From an uncultured Devosia sp. (GTDB lineage: Bacteria > Pseudomonadota > Alphaproteobacteria > Rhizobiales > Devosiaceae): a stretch of DNA of 64,000 nt. The notes under the pieces are model-generated. The model was not told where the DNA came from. It worked only from the letters and a program-made list of their open reading frames with translations, and did not search any database. How positions within the stretch are numbered: position 1 is the stretch's first letter; each line of letters begins with the position of its first letter. Shown here piece by piece: positions 8,052 through 15,955 of the stretch. The translations under genes were made by a program, and so were the position numbers. Location of the stretch: assembly GCF_913055165.1 (NCBI RefSeq), contig NZ_CAJXJS010000007.1, forward strand, positions 1 to 64,000. The letters are read 5' to 3'.

Positions 8052-10958
8052 TCACACCACCTTGCTGACCTCAAGCAATCCCGGCTGCTTTTCGTTGGCC
8101 AGATTGATCGCGGCTTCCCCGCCCAGCACCACGACATGACCCTTATCGGCCACCAGATCGATCGCATCGGCCAGCGCCAGAAAGTCTGCCCGGCTTGTCC
8201 CGATGATTTCGTCGCGCCGCTGCTGGCGCACTTCATCCGTTGTGCCGGTCAGAATGCGCCACATGGCAGAATAGCCTTTGGCGTCTGGAAACTCGGGGCG
8301 ATCGAGGTCGCCGACCACGCCAATCACCGAACGCACCAGATCGGTCTCGCCGATCTCCGCCCTCAGCGCCTTGGCGGCGCCGTCATAGGCATCCAGGGTC
8401 TTGAGCAGATTGGGGTCGCGATAGCTGAGGAATGAGAAATTCCCCGAGCTGAGGTCGAACCGGCCCGACCCGCCATAGGCACCACCCTGCACCCGCACCT
8501 TATCCCAGAGATAGGTGGTGTTGAGCAGTCGCAGTGCCACCGCCGACGCCGCGGAAAGCTCCAACCCCAGCGCCTTGAGATTGGCGCCCTTGCCCACATA
8601 ATTGACCTGCGCCGGGATCACCAGGCCCTCATTCCTGGGCGCAAAGGCGTGCTGCCAGTCGGCAACGGCGAACCGGCCATCGGGCAGCCTGCTGACAAAT
8701 CCGGCCAGCGCCGCGTTGGCCGCACCTGCCAGCGCTTCATCCGCCGTCAGGTTGATGACCATCCTGTCACGGTTGAACAGCCTGTCGCGGATGGCTTTCA
8801 GCGTCGCCTCGACGCTTTCCCAATCGATGTCGATGCGCTTCACCAATCCCTTGAGGAAATCGAGATAGCTCACGCCGCTCATCTGCTCGGCGATCCAGCC
8901 CGCCTCTGTCAGGCCCGCCTTGATGCGCGTATCGACAATGGCATTGCCGCTGGGCACCAGCCGCGCCTCAAAGCCCGCCTTTTCCTCCAACGCCATCTGC
9001 CGGAAGCGCGTTTTGTCGGAGAAATTGGCGTCCAGCAGCACATCTCCGAGGATATCGAGCATGGCCGAGAATTTATCGGGCACTGCCTTGCCGGACAGGA
9101 AGAACCAGGCTGCCGTGCCCAAACCGTCCTGCCGTGTCGCAAGCCCCCGATGCTGGGCGATGCCCCCCGTGGTGCGCCCGATGCGCTGGGTCAGCGAGAC
9201 GAAATCTTCCTTGCTGGTGCCGGTCTGCAGCAGCGCCCTGCCAAACAAGGGCAGATAGGGAATATGCGCCTTATCAAGCACGTGCAGGTCGAAGCCAAGG
9301 TCGAGATAGATTATCCCTAGCGTCGGCAGGTCGTGATAGAGCGCCCGAACCCCACTGATCGCGGCCTCTTCGCTCGGAACGGTCCGGATGTCCCGATCGA
9401 GGTCGCCGAGCGTCAGGGTGGGGATCTTGGCCAGGTCCTCGGGCTTGTCGAGACTTTCCTGGAGTGCCCGAAGGCGCTCTGTACGGTCAAGGACATCTTT
9501 AAGGGCTGTCTCGTCGAGCTCCGCCCGCACCTTGGCAAGGCGATCTGCCTCCGCCTTGGCTTCCCGTGCTCCCTGCTCGGGATCGGCCTCGAGCCGGCTG
9601 GTCAGCCGGTGCGGGTTGTCCAGGAACAAGCGCCGGATTTCCCTTTCGAAATGCCCGTTGGCGGCCTTCTCCTTGAGGCCGGTCAGCGCCTCCTCGAAGA
9701 CCAGCGGCGAAAGCGGATCACCGCCATGCAGCCACCCGCCGAGCGCGGTGAACATATAGGTCATGCCGCGCGGATAGGCGCCCGTGTTCTGCTCTCGCAG
9801 ATTGAATTCGAACGTGTTGATCGCCGCTTCGCGTTGTTCTTCGGAAAAGCCGGTTTCCGCCAGTTCTTCCAAGGTGTCCAGCACCAGCTGTTCCACCTTG
9901 TCGGCGTCGGCCGGATCGATCCCCTTGAGCCCAAAGGCGCCCATGGGCTGGCGCAGATGGGTGGAGATGCCCCCTCCAATCATGCCTTCGCCCAGCCCGC
10001 TTTCATTGAGCTTCTTGCGCAGCGGCGCGGCGGAATTGCCGGCCAGCAGATAGCTCAGCATGCCGTGGCTGAGCGTCTCTTCCCGGCTCTCGGGCGGATC
10101 GAGCATCCAGTTGACAGAAACCATGCCGTCCCGGCGCTTGTCCGGATCAATGGTCCCGGCATAGGTGCCGCTGACTGTGCGTGGCGAGTTCCAGCGCGGC
10201 TGCAGCTTGACCTCGGCATCGACATCGAGCCGGTCGAACTGGTTGAAATAACTGTCGAGAATCTCGAGGCGCTTCTCGGGCGCGTCATCACCCGAAAACA
10301 CCACCCGCGCATTGGAGGGATGGTAGTAGGTCTGGTGAAATCGCTTGAACTGTTCGTAGGTCAGATCCGGGACGACCTTGGGGTCTCCGCCCGAACTCCG
10401 GCCATAGGTGGTGTCCGGATAAAGCGCGGTCTGGCTCTGGGTGTGCATCACCGAGTCCGGCGAGGAATAGACCCCCTTCATTTCATTGAAGACCACACCC
10501 TTGTAGACCAGCGGCGCATCGAGGCTATCGAGTTCGTAGTGCCAGCCCTCCTGCTCGAAGGTTTCTTCCGAGATCAGCGGAAACAGCACCGCGTCGAGAT
10601 AGACATCGACGAGATTGTAGAAGTCCTTGAGGTTCTGGCTAGCCACCGGATAGGCCGTCTTGTCCGGAAAGGTCATGGCGTTGAGGAAGGTATGCATGCT
10701 CCCCTTGATCAACTCCACGAACGGTTTCTTGACCGGATATTTCCGGCTCCCGCACAAGACCGAATGCTCGAGGATATGCGCAATGCCCGTCGAGTCCGCC
10801 GGTGGCGTCTTGAAGGTGATGCCGAACACCTTGTTCTCGTCGGCATTGACCAGGCTCAGCACCTCCGCCCCGGTCTTCCTGTGCCGATAGAGCAAAGCCT
10901 TGGAATTGATCTCGGCAATGGACTCGTCGCGGACAAGCTCGAAGGCGGGGTGGGACAT
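8052..10958 (-). CDS. M16 family zinc metalloprotease (PreP-like)
   Basis: This 968-residue protein is a full-length M16C peptidase like presequence protease, which degrades peptides inside a closed two-half chamber. The inverted zinc motif HILEH is at residues 61-65 (H61, H65 ligands, E64 catalytic), with the distal glutamate expected near FNEMKGVYSSPDS. The C-terminal half is catalytically inert, as the family requires, and carries VRVQGGAYGGSGRFD. There is no signal peptide, so a cytoplasmic peptide-clearing role is likely. The ATG at 10958 begins MSHPAFELV, typical of the family. Confidence 0.9.
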   Translation of the reverse strand: MSHPAFELVRDESIAEINSKALLYRHRKTGAEVLSLVNADENKVFGITFKTPPADSTGIAHILEHSVLCGSRKYPVKKPFVELIKGSMHTFLNAMTFPDKTAYPVASQNLKDFYNLVDVYLDAVLFPLISEETFEQEGWHYELDSLDAPLVYKGVVFNEMKGVYSSPDSVMHTQSQTALYPDTTYGRSSGGDPKVVPDLTYEQFKRFHQTYYHPSNARVVFSGDDAPEKRLEILDSYFNQFDRLDVDAEVKLQPRWNSPRTVSGTYAGTIDPDKRRDGMVSVNWMLDPPESREETLSHGMLSYLLAGNSAAPLRKKLNESGLGEGMIGGGISTHLRQPMGAFGLKGIDPADADKVEQLVLDTLEELAETGFSEEQREAAINTFEFNLREQNTGAYPRGMTYMFTALGGWLHGGDPLSPLVFEEALTGLKEKAANGHFEREIRRLFLDNPHRLTSRLEADPEQGAREAKAEADRLAKVRAELDETALKDVLDRTERLRALQESLDKPEDLAKIPTLTLGDLDRDIRTVPSEEAAISGVRALYHDLPTLGIIYLDLGFDLHVLDKAHIPYLPLFGRALLQTGTSKEDFVSLTQRIGRTTGGIAQHRGLATRQDGLGTAAWFFLSGKAVPDKFSAMLDILGDVLLDANFSDKTRFRQMALEEKAGFEARLVPSGNAIVDTRIKAGLTEAGWIAEQMSGVSYLDFLKGLVKRIDIDWESVEATLKAIRDRLFNRDRMVINLTADEALAGAANAALAGFVSRLPDGRFAVADWQHAFAPRNEGLVIPAQVNYVGKGANLKALGLELSAASAVALRLLNTTYLWDKVRVQGGAYGGSGRFDLSSGNFSFLSYRDPNLLKTLDAYDGAAKALRAEIGETDLVRSVIGVVGDLDRPEFPDAKGYSAMWRILTGTTDEVRQQRRDEIIGTSRADFLALADAIDLVADKGHVVVLGGEAAINLANEKQPGLLEVSKVV

Positions 10959-11174
10959 GGAGCTACTCTTCTTGAAATACTGTTTGGCCCTAACCTAGGT
11001 GCGGCACGGATGATCCGCTAGAGGCCTGCGCAACACTGTGAGCCAATGGCCCCTCCCCTCTGGGAGAGGTGACTTAGCTGAGCCGATGACGGAGACGCCG
11101 CCGCGAATTTAGTGCCCGCGACGGCATACGCGTTCTGAGGCGCGACCCGCCATCGTCCCCCAGGGAGAGAAGGA

Positions 11175-12149
11175 CTACACCCCGCCCCTGATTTCCGGCT
11201 TCACTTCGTCGCGATACCATTCGCCCAGCTGCTTCATCAGCGCCGGGAACAGGCTCTTGCGTTCGCTGGCTGCAACATTGTCGGCGATCTGCTCGGGCTT
11301 GCTGACGCCCGCAATCACCGTGGACACCTGCGGATGGTCGAGGATCCAGCGCAGGGCGAACTGGCTCAGGGGTACACCCTCGGGCGCGAACCCCTTGAGC
11401 GTCTGCACCAGTTCCACGCCCCGTTCGAAGGGAATGCCCGAAAAGGTTTCACCCACCGAAAAGGCCGCCCCATCACGATTGTAATTGCGATGGTCGCTGG
11501 CCTCGAACTGGGTATCCTTGCTGTACTTGCCGCTCAACAGGCCGCTGGCCAGTGGCAGGCGCACGATGATGCCGACATCCTTCTCCGCCGCCTTGGGCAG
11601 CAATTCGCTGGCAGCGTCCTGGCGGAACAGGTTGAAGATGATCTGCAGCGTCGCGCATCCGGGCTGATCGAGGCAGATCATGCCCTCCTCGATGGTCTCG
11701 ACGCTGGCACCCCAGTGACGCACCAAGCCCTCGGCCTTGAAGTCGTCCATCCAGCCGAATACCGCGCCTTCGCGCAATATTTCGGTTGGCACGCAATGCA
11801 ATTGCGCCAGGTCGAGCGTGTCGACGCCGAGCCGCTTGGCCGAGCCCACCAGGCTTTCGCGCATCGCCGCCTTGGAATACTGGTCGGGAAACATGCCGCT
11901 ACCCCGCCCCAGCTTGGTGGCTACCCGCACATTGGGTCCCTTGGCGTGGGCACCGATACGGCTTTCGGAGAGACCGCCACCATAGACGTCGGCCGTATCC
12001 CAGAACGTGATGCCGGCATTGAGCGCATGGCCCAGAATGGCCGCGGCGGTCTCATCGCCCACCGGTCCGAAATCGCCCCCAAGCTGCCAGCAGCCCAGGC
12101 CGATTTCACTGACGTCATAACCCGTCTTGCCCAGCCGCCGCGTCTTCAT
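11175..12149 (-). CDS. aldo/keto reductase
   Basis: A 324-residue NAD(P)H-dependent aldo/keto reductase. The expected catalytic residues are visible: D and Y in FWDTADVYGGG, K in VRVATKLGRGS and H in LAQLHCVP. The C-terminal ALRWILDHPQVSTVIAGVSKPEQI is the cofactor-binding region. I chose ATG 12149 because AGGAGAG lies seven bases upstream; a GTG two codons earlier is less likely. It lies just downstream of the GntR gene on the same strand with a short gap. Substrate is not predictable. Confidence 0.88.
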   Translation of the reverse strand: MKTRRLGKTGYDVSEIGLGCWQLGGDFGPVGDETAAAILGHALNAGITFWDTADVYGGGLSESRIGAHAKGPNVRVATKLGRGSGMFPDQYSKAAMRESLVGSAKRLGVDTLDLAQLHCVPTEILREGAVFGWMDDFKAEGLVRHWGASVETIEEGMICLDQPGCATLQIIFNLFRQDAASELLPKAAEKDVGIIVRLPLASGLLSGKYSKDTQFEASDHRNYNRDGAAFSVGETFSGIPFERGVELVQTLKGFAPEGVPLSQFALRWILDHPQVSTVIAGVSKPEQIADNVAASERKSLFPALMKQLGEWYRDEVKPEIRGGV

Positions 12150-12250
12150 GACCACTCTCCTGCTACCATTGCCTGGCGCAACCTATTGATGCCCAATGGC
12201 AAGAACAAGTGTACGACAGCGCACTTCGCCTTTGCCGCCGACGACGGCCC

Positions 12251-12955
12251 CTATTCGAAATAGTCCGGAAAATCCTCAATCGTCTGGTTGAGCAGTAGTT
12301 CGGCCCGGCCGAGATGTGCCCGCATGGCCGCCTCCGCACTGGCAACATCGCCCTTGCTCACCGCCTCGGCGATGATCTTGTGCTCGGCAATGGCCCGCTG
12401 GCTCGATGACACACCCAAGGTCAGGTAGCGCACCCGATCGAGCTGCATCTTGTGATCGTCGATCAACTGCCACGCATATTCGACGCCCGCCAGCCGGGCC
12501 AGCGTCCTGTGGAACAGCTCATCGAGCTTGTGAAATCGGCGGCTGTCATTGGCGGCCGAGGCCGCTTCCTGGTCGGCAATCAGCTCTGCCAGCACCGCAG
12601 CGGTCTCTGCGGCCGGGGCAGTCGCCACCCGCCGGATAATCTCGACCTCGATGCTCTCGCGAATAAATCGGCTCTGCCGCACCCCGTCTGGCGAGATTTT
12701 CTTGACCACCGTGGCGCGCTTGGGCCGGATCAGCAGCAGCCCCTGCTGCGCCAGGCGAATAAAGGCCTCCCGCACCGGCTGGCGCGATACGCCGTAGCGC
12801 CCGGCAATGTCGCTTTCCGAAATCACGTCACCGGGCTTGAGCGCCATGGTGACGATATCATCGCGCAGGGCGACGACGACACGAAATGCGATAGTTCCCT
12901 CGAAAGCCTCGCCCACCTTGCCTCCATGTCCGGGCTGATTCCGGTTTCCGACCAT
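12251..12955 (-). CDS. GntR family regulator, FCD subfamily
   Basis: This 234-residue regulator has an N-terminal winged HTH (GDVISESDIAGRYGVSRQPVREAFIRLAQQGLL) and an all-helical FCD ligand domain with the usual metal-site residues in FHKLDELFHRTLARLAG and EHKIIAEAV. Such proteins typically repress sugar-acid or organic-acid catabolism. It diverges from a Gfo/Idh/MocA oxidoreductase and may control it. The start is uncertain: ATG 12955 fits family length, while the frame remains open to 13045. Confidence 0.85.
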   Translation of the reverse strand: MVGNRNQPGHGGKVGEAFEGTIAFRVVVALRDDIVTMALKPGDVISESDIAGRYGVSRQPVREAFIRLAQQGLLLIRPKRATVVKKISPDGVRQSRFIRESIEVEIIRRVATAPAAETAAVLAELIADQEAASAANDSRRFHKLDELFHRTLARLAGVEYAWQLIDDHKMQLDRVRYLTLGVSSSQRAIAEHKIIAEAVSKGDVASAEAAMRAHLGRAELLLNQTIEDFPDYFE

Positions 12956-13087
12956 GGGACCAATTGCCGGTTCTCTGTTCACTTCGTTTGTGCTCTTCCA
13001 CAGAAAACCCGGCCGTTTTGCCCGCCAGACCGGCCGGAATGGCACTTGTCGCCACCGCGCCCAAAGAAAGGGTACATTTCTTTCATC

Positions 13088-13103
13088 TTGTATGGTAGAT
13101 CAA
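13088..13103. promoter_or_regulatory. possible GntR operator
   Basis: TTGTATGGTAGATCAA lies in the gap between the GntR gene and the divergent oxidoreductase. It is an imperfect match to the TTGTAT-type palindromes bound by FCD regulators. Position is right, symmetry is weak, so this is only a candidate. Confidence 0.25.
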
Positions 13104-13163
13104 ACTTCGCTGCCTCGTTCGAGGCCTGATGCAAAATTGCTGTCAAATCTGGAGTGAAGACGA

Positions 13164-14444
13164 ATGGCCAAGGCCTATGCGCTGGTTGGGACCGGAGGTC
13201 GCGCGCGAATGTTCTATGAGGCGATCCTTGGACCGCATCGCGACCAGTCCCGATTGGTCGCGCTGTGCGACACCAATCAGCTGCGCATGGATTTCACCAA
13301 CAAGGTGATCGTCGAGGAACTCTCTGGCGCGGCCGTCCCCACCTACAAGGCCAACGACTTTACCCGCATGATCGCCGAGCAGAAGCCCGACACGATCATC
13401 GTCACCTCGATCGACCGCACCCACCACCACTACATCATCGCCGCGCTCGAAGCCGGTTGCGACGTCATCACTGAAAAGCCGATGACCACCGACCCCGAAA
13501 AGTGCCAGGCCATCCTCGACGCCGTCGAACGCACCGGCAAAAACGTCCGCGTCACCTTCAACTATCGCTACGCGCCGCACAATTCCGCCCTGCGCGAACT
13601 CATAGCCGAAGGTGCCATCGGCAAGGTCACCTCGGTGCATTTCGAATGGCTGCTGGACACCCGTCACGGCGCCGACTATTTCCGCCGCTGGCACCGCGAC
13701 AAGCGCAATTCCGGCGGCCTGATGGTCCATAAATCCACCCACCATTTCGATCTGGTCAATTTCTGGCTCGGCACCGAGCCGGACACTGTCTTCGGCATGG
13801 GCGATCTCAAGTTCTATGGCCGCGCCAATGCCGAGGAGCGCGGCGTCTATACGCCCTATACCCGCACCACCGGCGTCGAGGCCGCCAAGAACGATCCCTT
13901 CGCCATCGACCTTACCTCAAACCCCGTGCAGAAGGGCCTTTATTGGGATGCCGAAAAGGAAGACGGCTACCAGCGCGACCAGAACGTGTTCGGTGACGGT
14001 ATCTCCATCGAAGACACCATGAATGTCATCGTGCGCTATCGGAACAAGGCAGTGATGTCCTATTCACTCTATGCCTATGCCCCTTGGGAAGGCTTCAACG
14101 TCGCCATCAATGGCACCGGCGGACGCCTCGAACTGACCGTGCACGAGAATTCCTACATCAATGCCGGCGCCGGCTCGGAAACCGAAGGCGCCGCCAAGGG
14201 CGTCAAGCTCTACCACTTCCCGCTGCATGGCGAGCCGCGTATCGTCCCGGTCCAGCATGGCGAAGGCGGCCATGGCGGCGGCGACAAGATCATGCTCGAG
14301 GAAATCTTCGGGGGTGCCGCCCCACGCCCCGGCTACGGCGCCAACCACCGCGACGGGGCGCTGTCCATCCTCACCGGCATCGCCGCCAACAAGAGTTTTG
14401 CAACGGGCCTGCCGGTCGACGTGAAGACCCTGGTGAAGCTCTAG
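13164..14444 (+). CDS. Gfo/Idh/MocA family oxidoreductase
   Basis: A 426-residue NAD(P)-dependent dehydrogenase. The N-terminal Rossmann motif is ALVGTGGRARMFYEAIL, and the family EKP motif occurs as CDVITEKPMTTDPEKC. The substrate domain contains RWHRDKRNSGGLMVHKSTHHFD, where K and H residues are the usual catalytic set. GGAGTGAAGACGA before the ATG is a good ribosome-binding site. The divergent FCD GntR regulator suggests inducible use in sugar or polyol breakdown. The actual substrate is unknown. Confidence 0.87.
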   Translation: MAKAYALVGTGGRARMFYEAILGPHRDQSRLVALCDTNQLRMDFTNKVIVEELSGAAVPTYKANDFTRMIAEQKPDTIIVTSIDRTHHHYIIAALEAGCDVITEKPMTTDPEKCQAILDAVERTGKNVRVTFNYRYAPHNSALRELIAEGAIGKVTSVHFEWLLDTRHGADYFRRWHRDKRNSGGLMVHKSTHHFDLVNFWLGTEPDTVFGMGDLKFYGRANAEERGVYTPYTRTTGVEAAKNDPFAIDLTSNPVQKGLYWDAEKEDGYQRDQNVFGDGISIEDTMNVIVRYRNKAVMSYSLYAYAPWEGFNVAINGTGGRLELTVHENSYINAGAGSETEGAAKGVKLYHFPLHGEPRIVPVQHGEGGHGGGDKIMLEEIFGGAAPRPGYGANHRDGALSILTGIAANKSFATGLPVDVKTLVKL

Positions 14445-14517
14445 CCTAAGACCATAGAAGGACACTGCGCGGCCCTCGGGTCATACCCGAGGGCTGGACC
14501 AAGGCACAGGTAAAACC

Positions 14518-15033
14518 CTACCGGCTGAACGGCACGCTCGCCGTCAGCACCTCGCCCGAATTGTTGAATTCCACTTCGAAATCCACGGTGATGCTGTCAT
14601 TGCCCACCAGCAGAATGCGCGCACCGATGCGCACATCGCCGCCAGCCCGGTCCTTCTGCTGCTCGCGCAGGTCAAAGCTGATCCGGCCGCCCGACTGCCG
14701 GCCGATGGCAAGGCCGGTATAGCCGGCATTGGAACTCATGGCCGCTTCATAGCGCCCCGCTTCGTCATTATAGGCGATGGTGCCGCTGATCGAGAGTGTC
14801 GCGTTCACCAGGCTGCAGCGTCCAGTATAGTTGATCTTGAGCAGATTGCCCTGCGCCACGCTCAGTCGGCAGCGGAACGGCTCCGGCTGGTCGCCGCCCA
14901 CCAGCGCCCCCTGCCCCCGCCAGTCCCCGATATAGGAGGATAGCAGCTCCAGCTCGCGCACCCCGGCCTGGGCCACCCCTGCCGTTACCGCCAGCATCAA
15001 CGCCACCACGAATGTGCGCAGCCAAATCGTCAC
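14518..15033 (-). CDS. exported protein of unknown function
   Basis: I do not recognise a named family for this 171-residue protein. A clear Sec signal peptide (FVVALMLAVTAGVAQA, cleavage after residue 23) indicates export. The mature part is beta-rich with alternating polar and hydrophobic residues (RISFDLREQQ, ITVDFEVEFNNSGEVL) and two cysteines (FRCRLS, GRCSLV) that may form a disulphide. It could be a small lipocalin-like barrel. The GTG at 15033 is the only start that keeps the signal peptide. Confidence 0.7.
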   Translation of the reverse strand: MTIWLRTFVVALMLAVTAGVAQAGVRELELLSSYIGDWRGQGALVGGDQPEPFRCRLSVAQGNLLKINYTGRCSLVNATLSISGTIAYNDEAGRYEAAMSSNAGYTGLAIGRQSGGRISFDLREQQKDRAGGDVRIGARILLVGNDSITVDFEVEFNNSGEVLTASVPFSR

Positions 15034-15208
15034 GTCCTACCCCCTCGAAAGCCGCTTGCCGGCCATGTCTGCCAGCACTCTAGCGCCTCTACCAGTAAAA
15101 ATATGCTCCAATTGACGGCATTGTTACGAATCACCCAACCACTATTGGATAATGGGAACGGCACAAATCAACCAAACCAGGTTGGCCAATGAGGGGGAAA
15201 GTGCGGTC

Positions 15209-15955
15209 ATGACCTCTGGACCGATTATCGAAGCCCGCGATGTGGACTACTCGCTGGAAGTCGCCGGGCGCCCCCTGCACATCCTGCGCAAGGTGTCCCT
15301 TTCTGTCGCACCATCCGAAGTGGTCGCCATTGTCGGTCCTTCGGGCAGCGGCAAGACTTCGCTGCTCATGCTGCTGGCGGGCCTGGAGCGGGCAACCGGC
15401 GGCAGCGTCGTGGTCAATGGCCGCGAACTGGGCGGCATGGGCGAGGACGATCTGGCCCGCTTCCGCCGCCACACGCTCGGCATCGTCTTTCAGAGCTTCC
15501 ACCTCATTCCCTCATTGAGCGCGCTGGACAATGTCGGGCTGGCGCTTGAAATCGCCGAGCCCGATCTCACCATGGCCCAGGTGCGCGACAAGGCCGCCGC
15601 AGCCCTGGCCGCCGTGGGGCTGGAGAACCGCCTCGACCACCGCCCGTCCGCGCTTTCCGGGGGCGAACAGCAGCGAGTCGGCCTGGCACGCGCCAGCGTC
15701 GCCAACCCGCCTTTGCTACTGGCGGACGAGCCGACCGGCAATTTGGATCAGAAGACCGGCGCCATTGTTGTCGACCTCATGTTCGACCTGGCCCGCCGCA
15801 ACAAGACGGCGGTGGTCCTGATCACCCATGACCCCTCCCTGGCCGATCGCGCCGACCGGGTTTTCACCATGACCCAGGGGCAGTTGACCGAAACCACGGC
15901 GCCCATGGCGACCCAGGCCGCGGCCCGCCCTGCCCGCAAGTCGGTGCGCAAGTAA
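15209..15955 (+). CDS. ABC transporter ATP-binding protein (LolD/YbbA-like)
   Basis: A 248-residue ATPase of the MacB/LolD subclass. Walker A is GPSGSGKT (43-50), the signature LSGGEQQ (149-155) and Walker B LLLADEP (169-175), followed by TGNLD. GAGGGG precedes the ATG at 15209; an in-frame ATG at 15152 is less well placed. The stop overlaps the start of the FtsX-like permease (TAATG), so the two form one transporter. YbbA/YbbP-type systems act on envelope lipids or large substrates rather than on small solutes. Confidence 0.9.
   Translation: MTSGPIIEARDVDYSLEVAGRPLHILRKVSLSVAPSEVVAIVGPSGSGKTSLLMLLAGLERATGGSVVVNGRELGGMGEDDLARFRRHTLGIVFQSFHLIPSLSALDNVGLALEIAEPDLTMAQVRDKAAAALAAVGLENRLDHRPSALSGGEQQRVGLARASVANPPLLLADEPTGNLDQKTGAIVVDLMFDLARRNKTAVVLITHDPSLADRADRVFTMTQGQLTETTAPMATQAAARPARKSVRK

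Noticed and set aside
9333-11021. 562-codon plus-strand frame opposite the M16 protease
   Set aside because: It lies wholly within the reverse complement of a clear HXXEH metalloprotease and has no domain signal.
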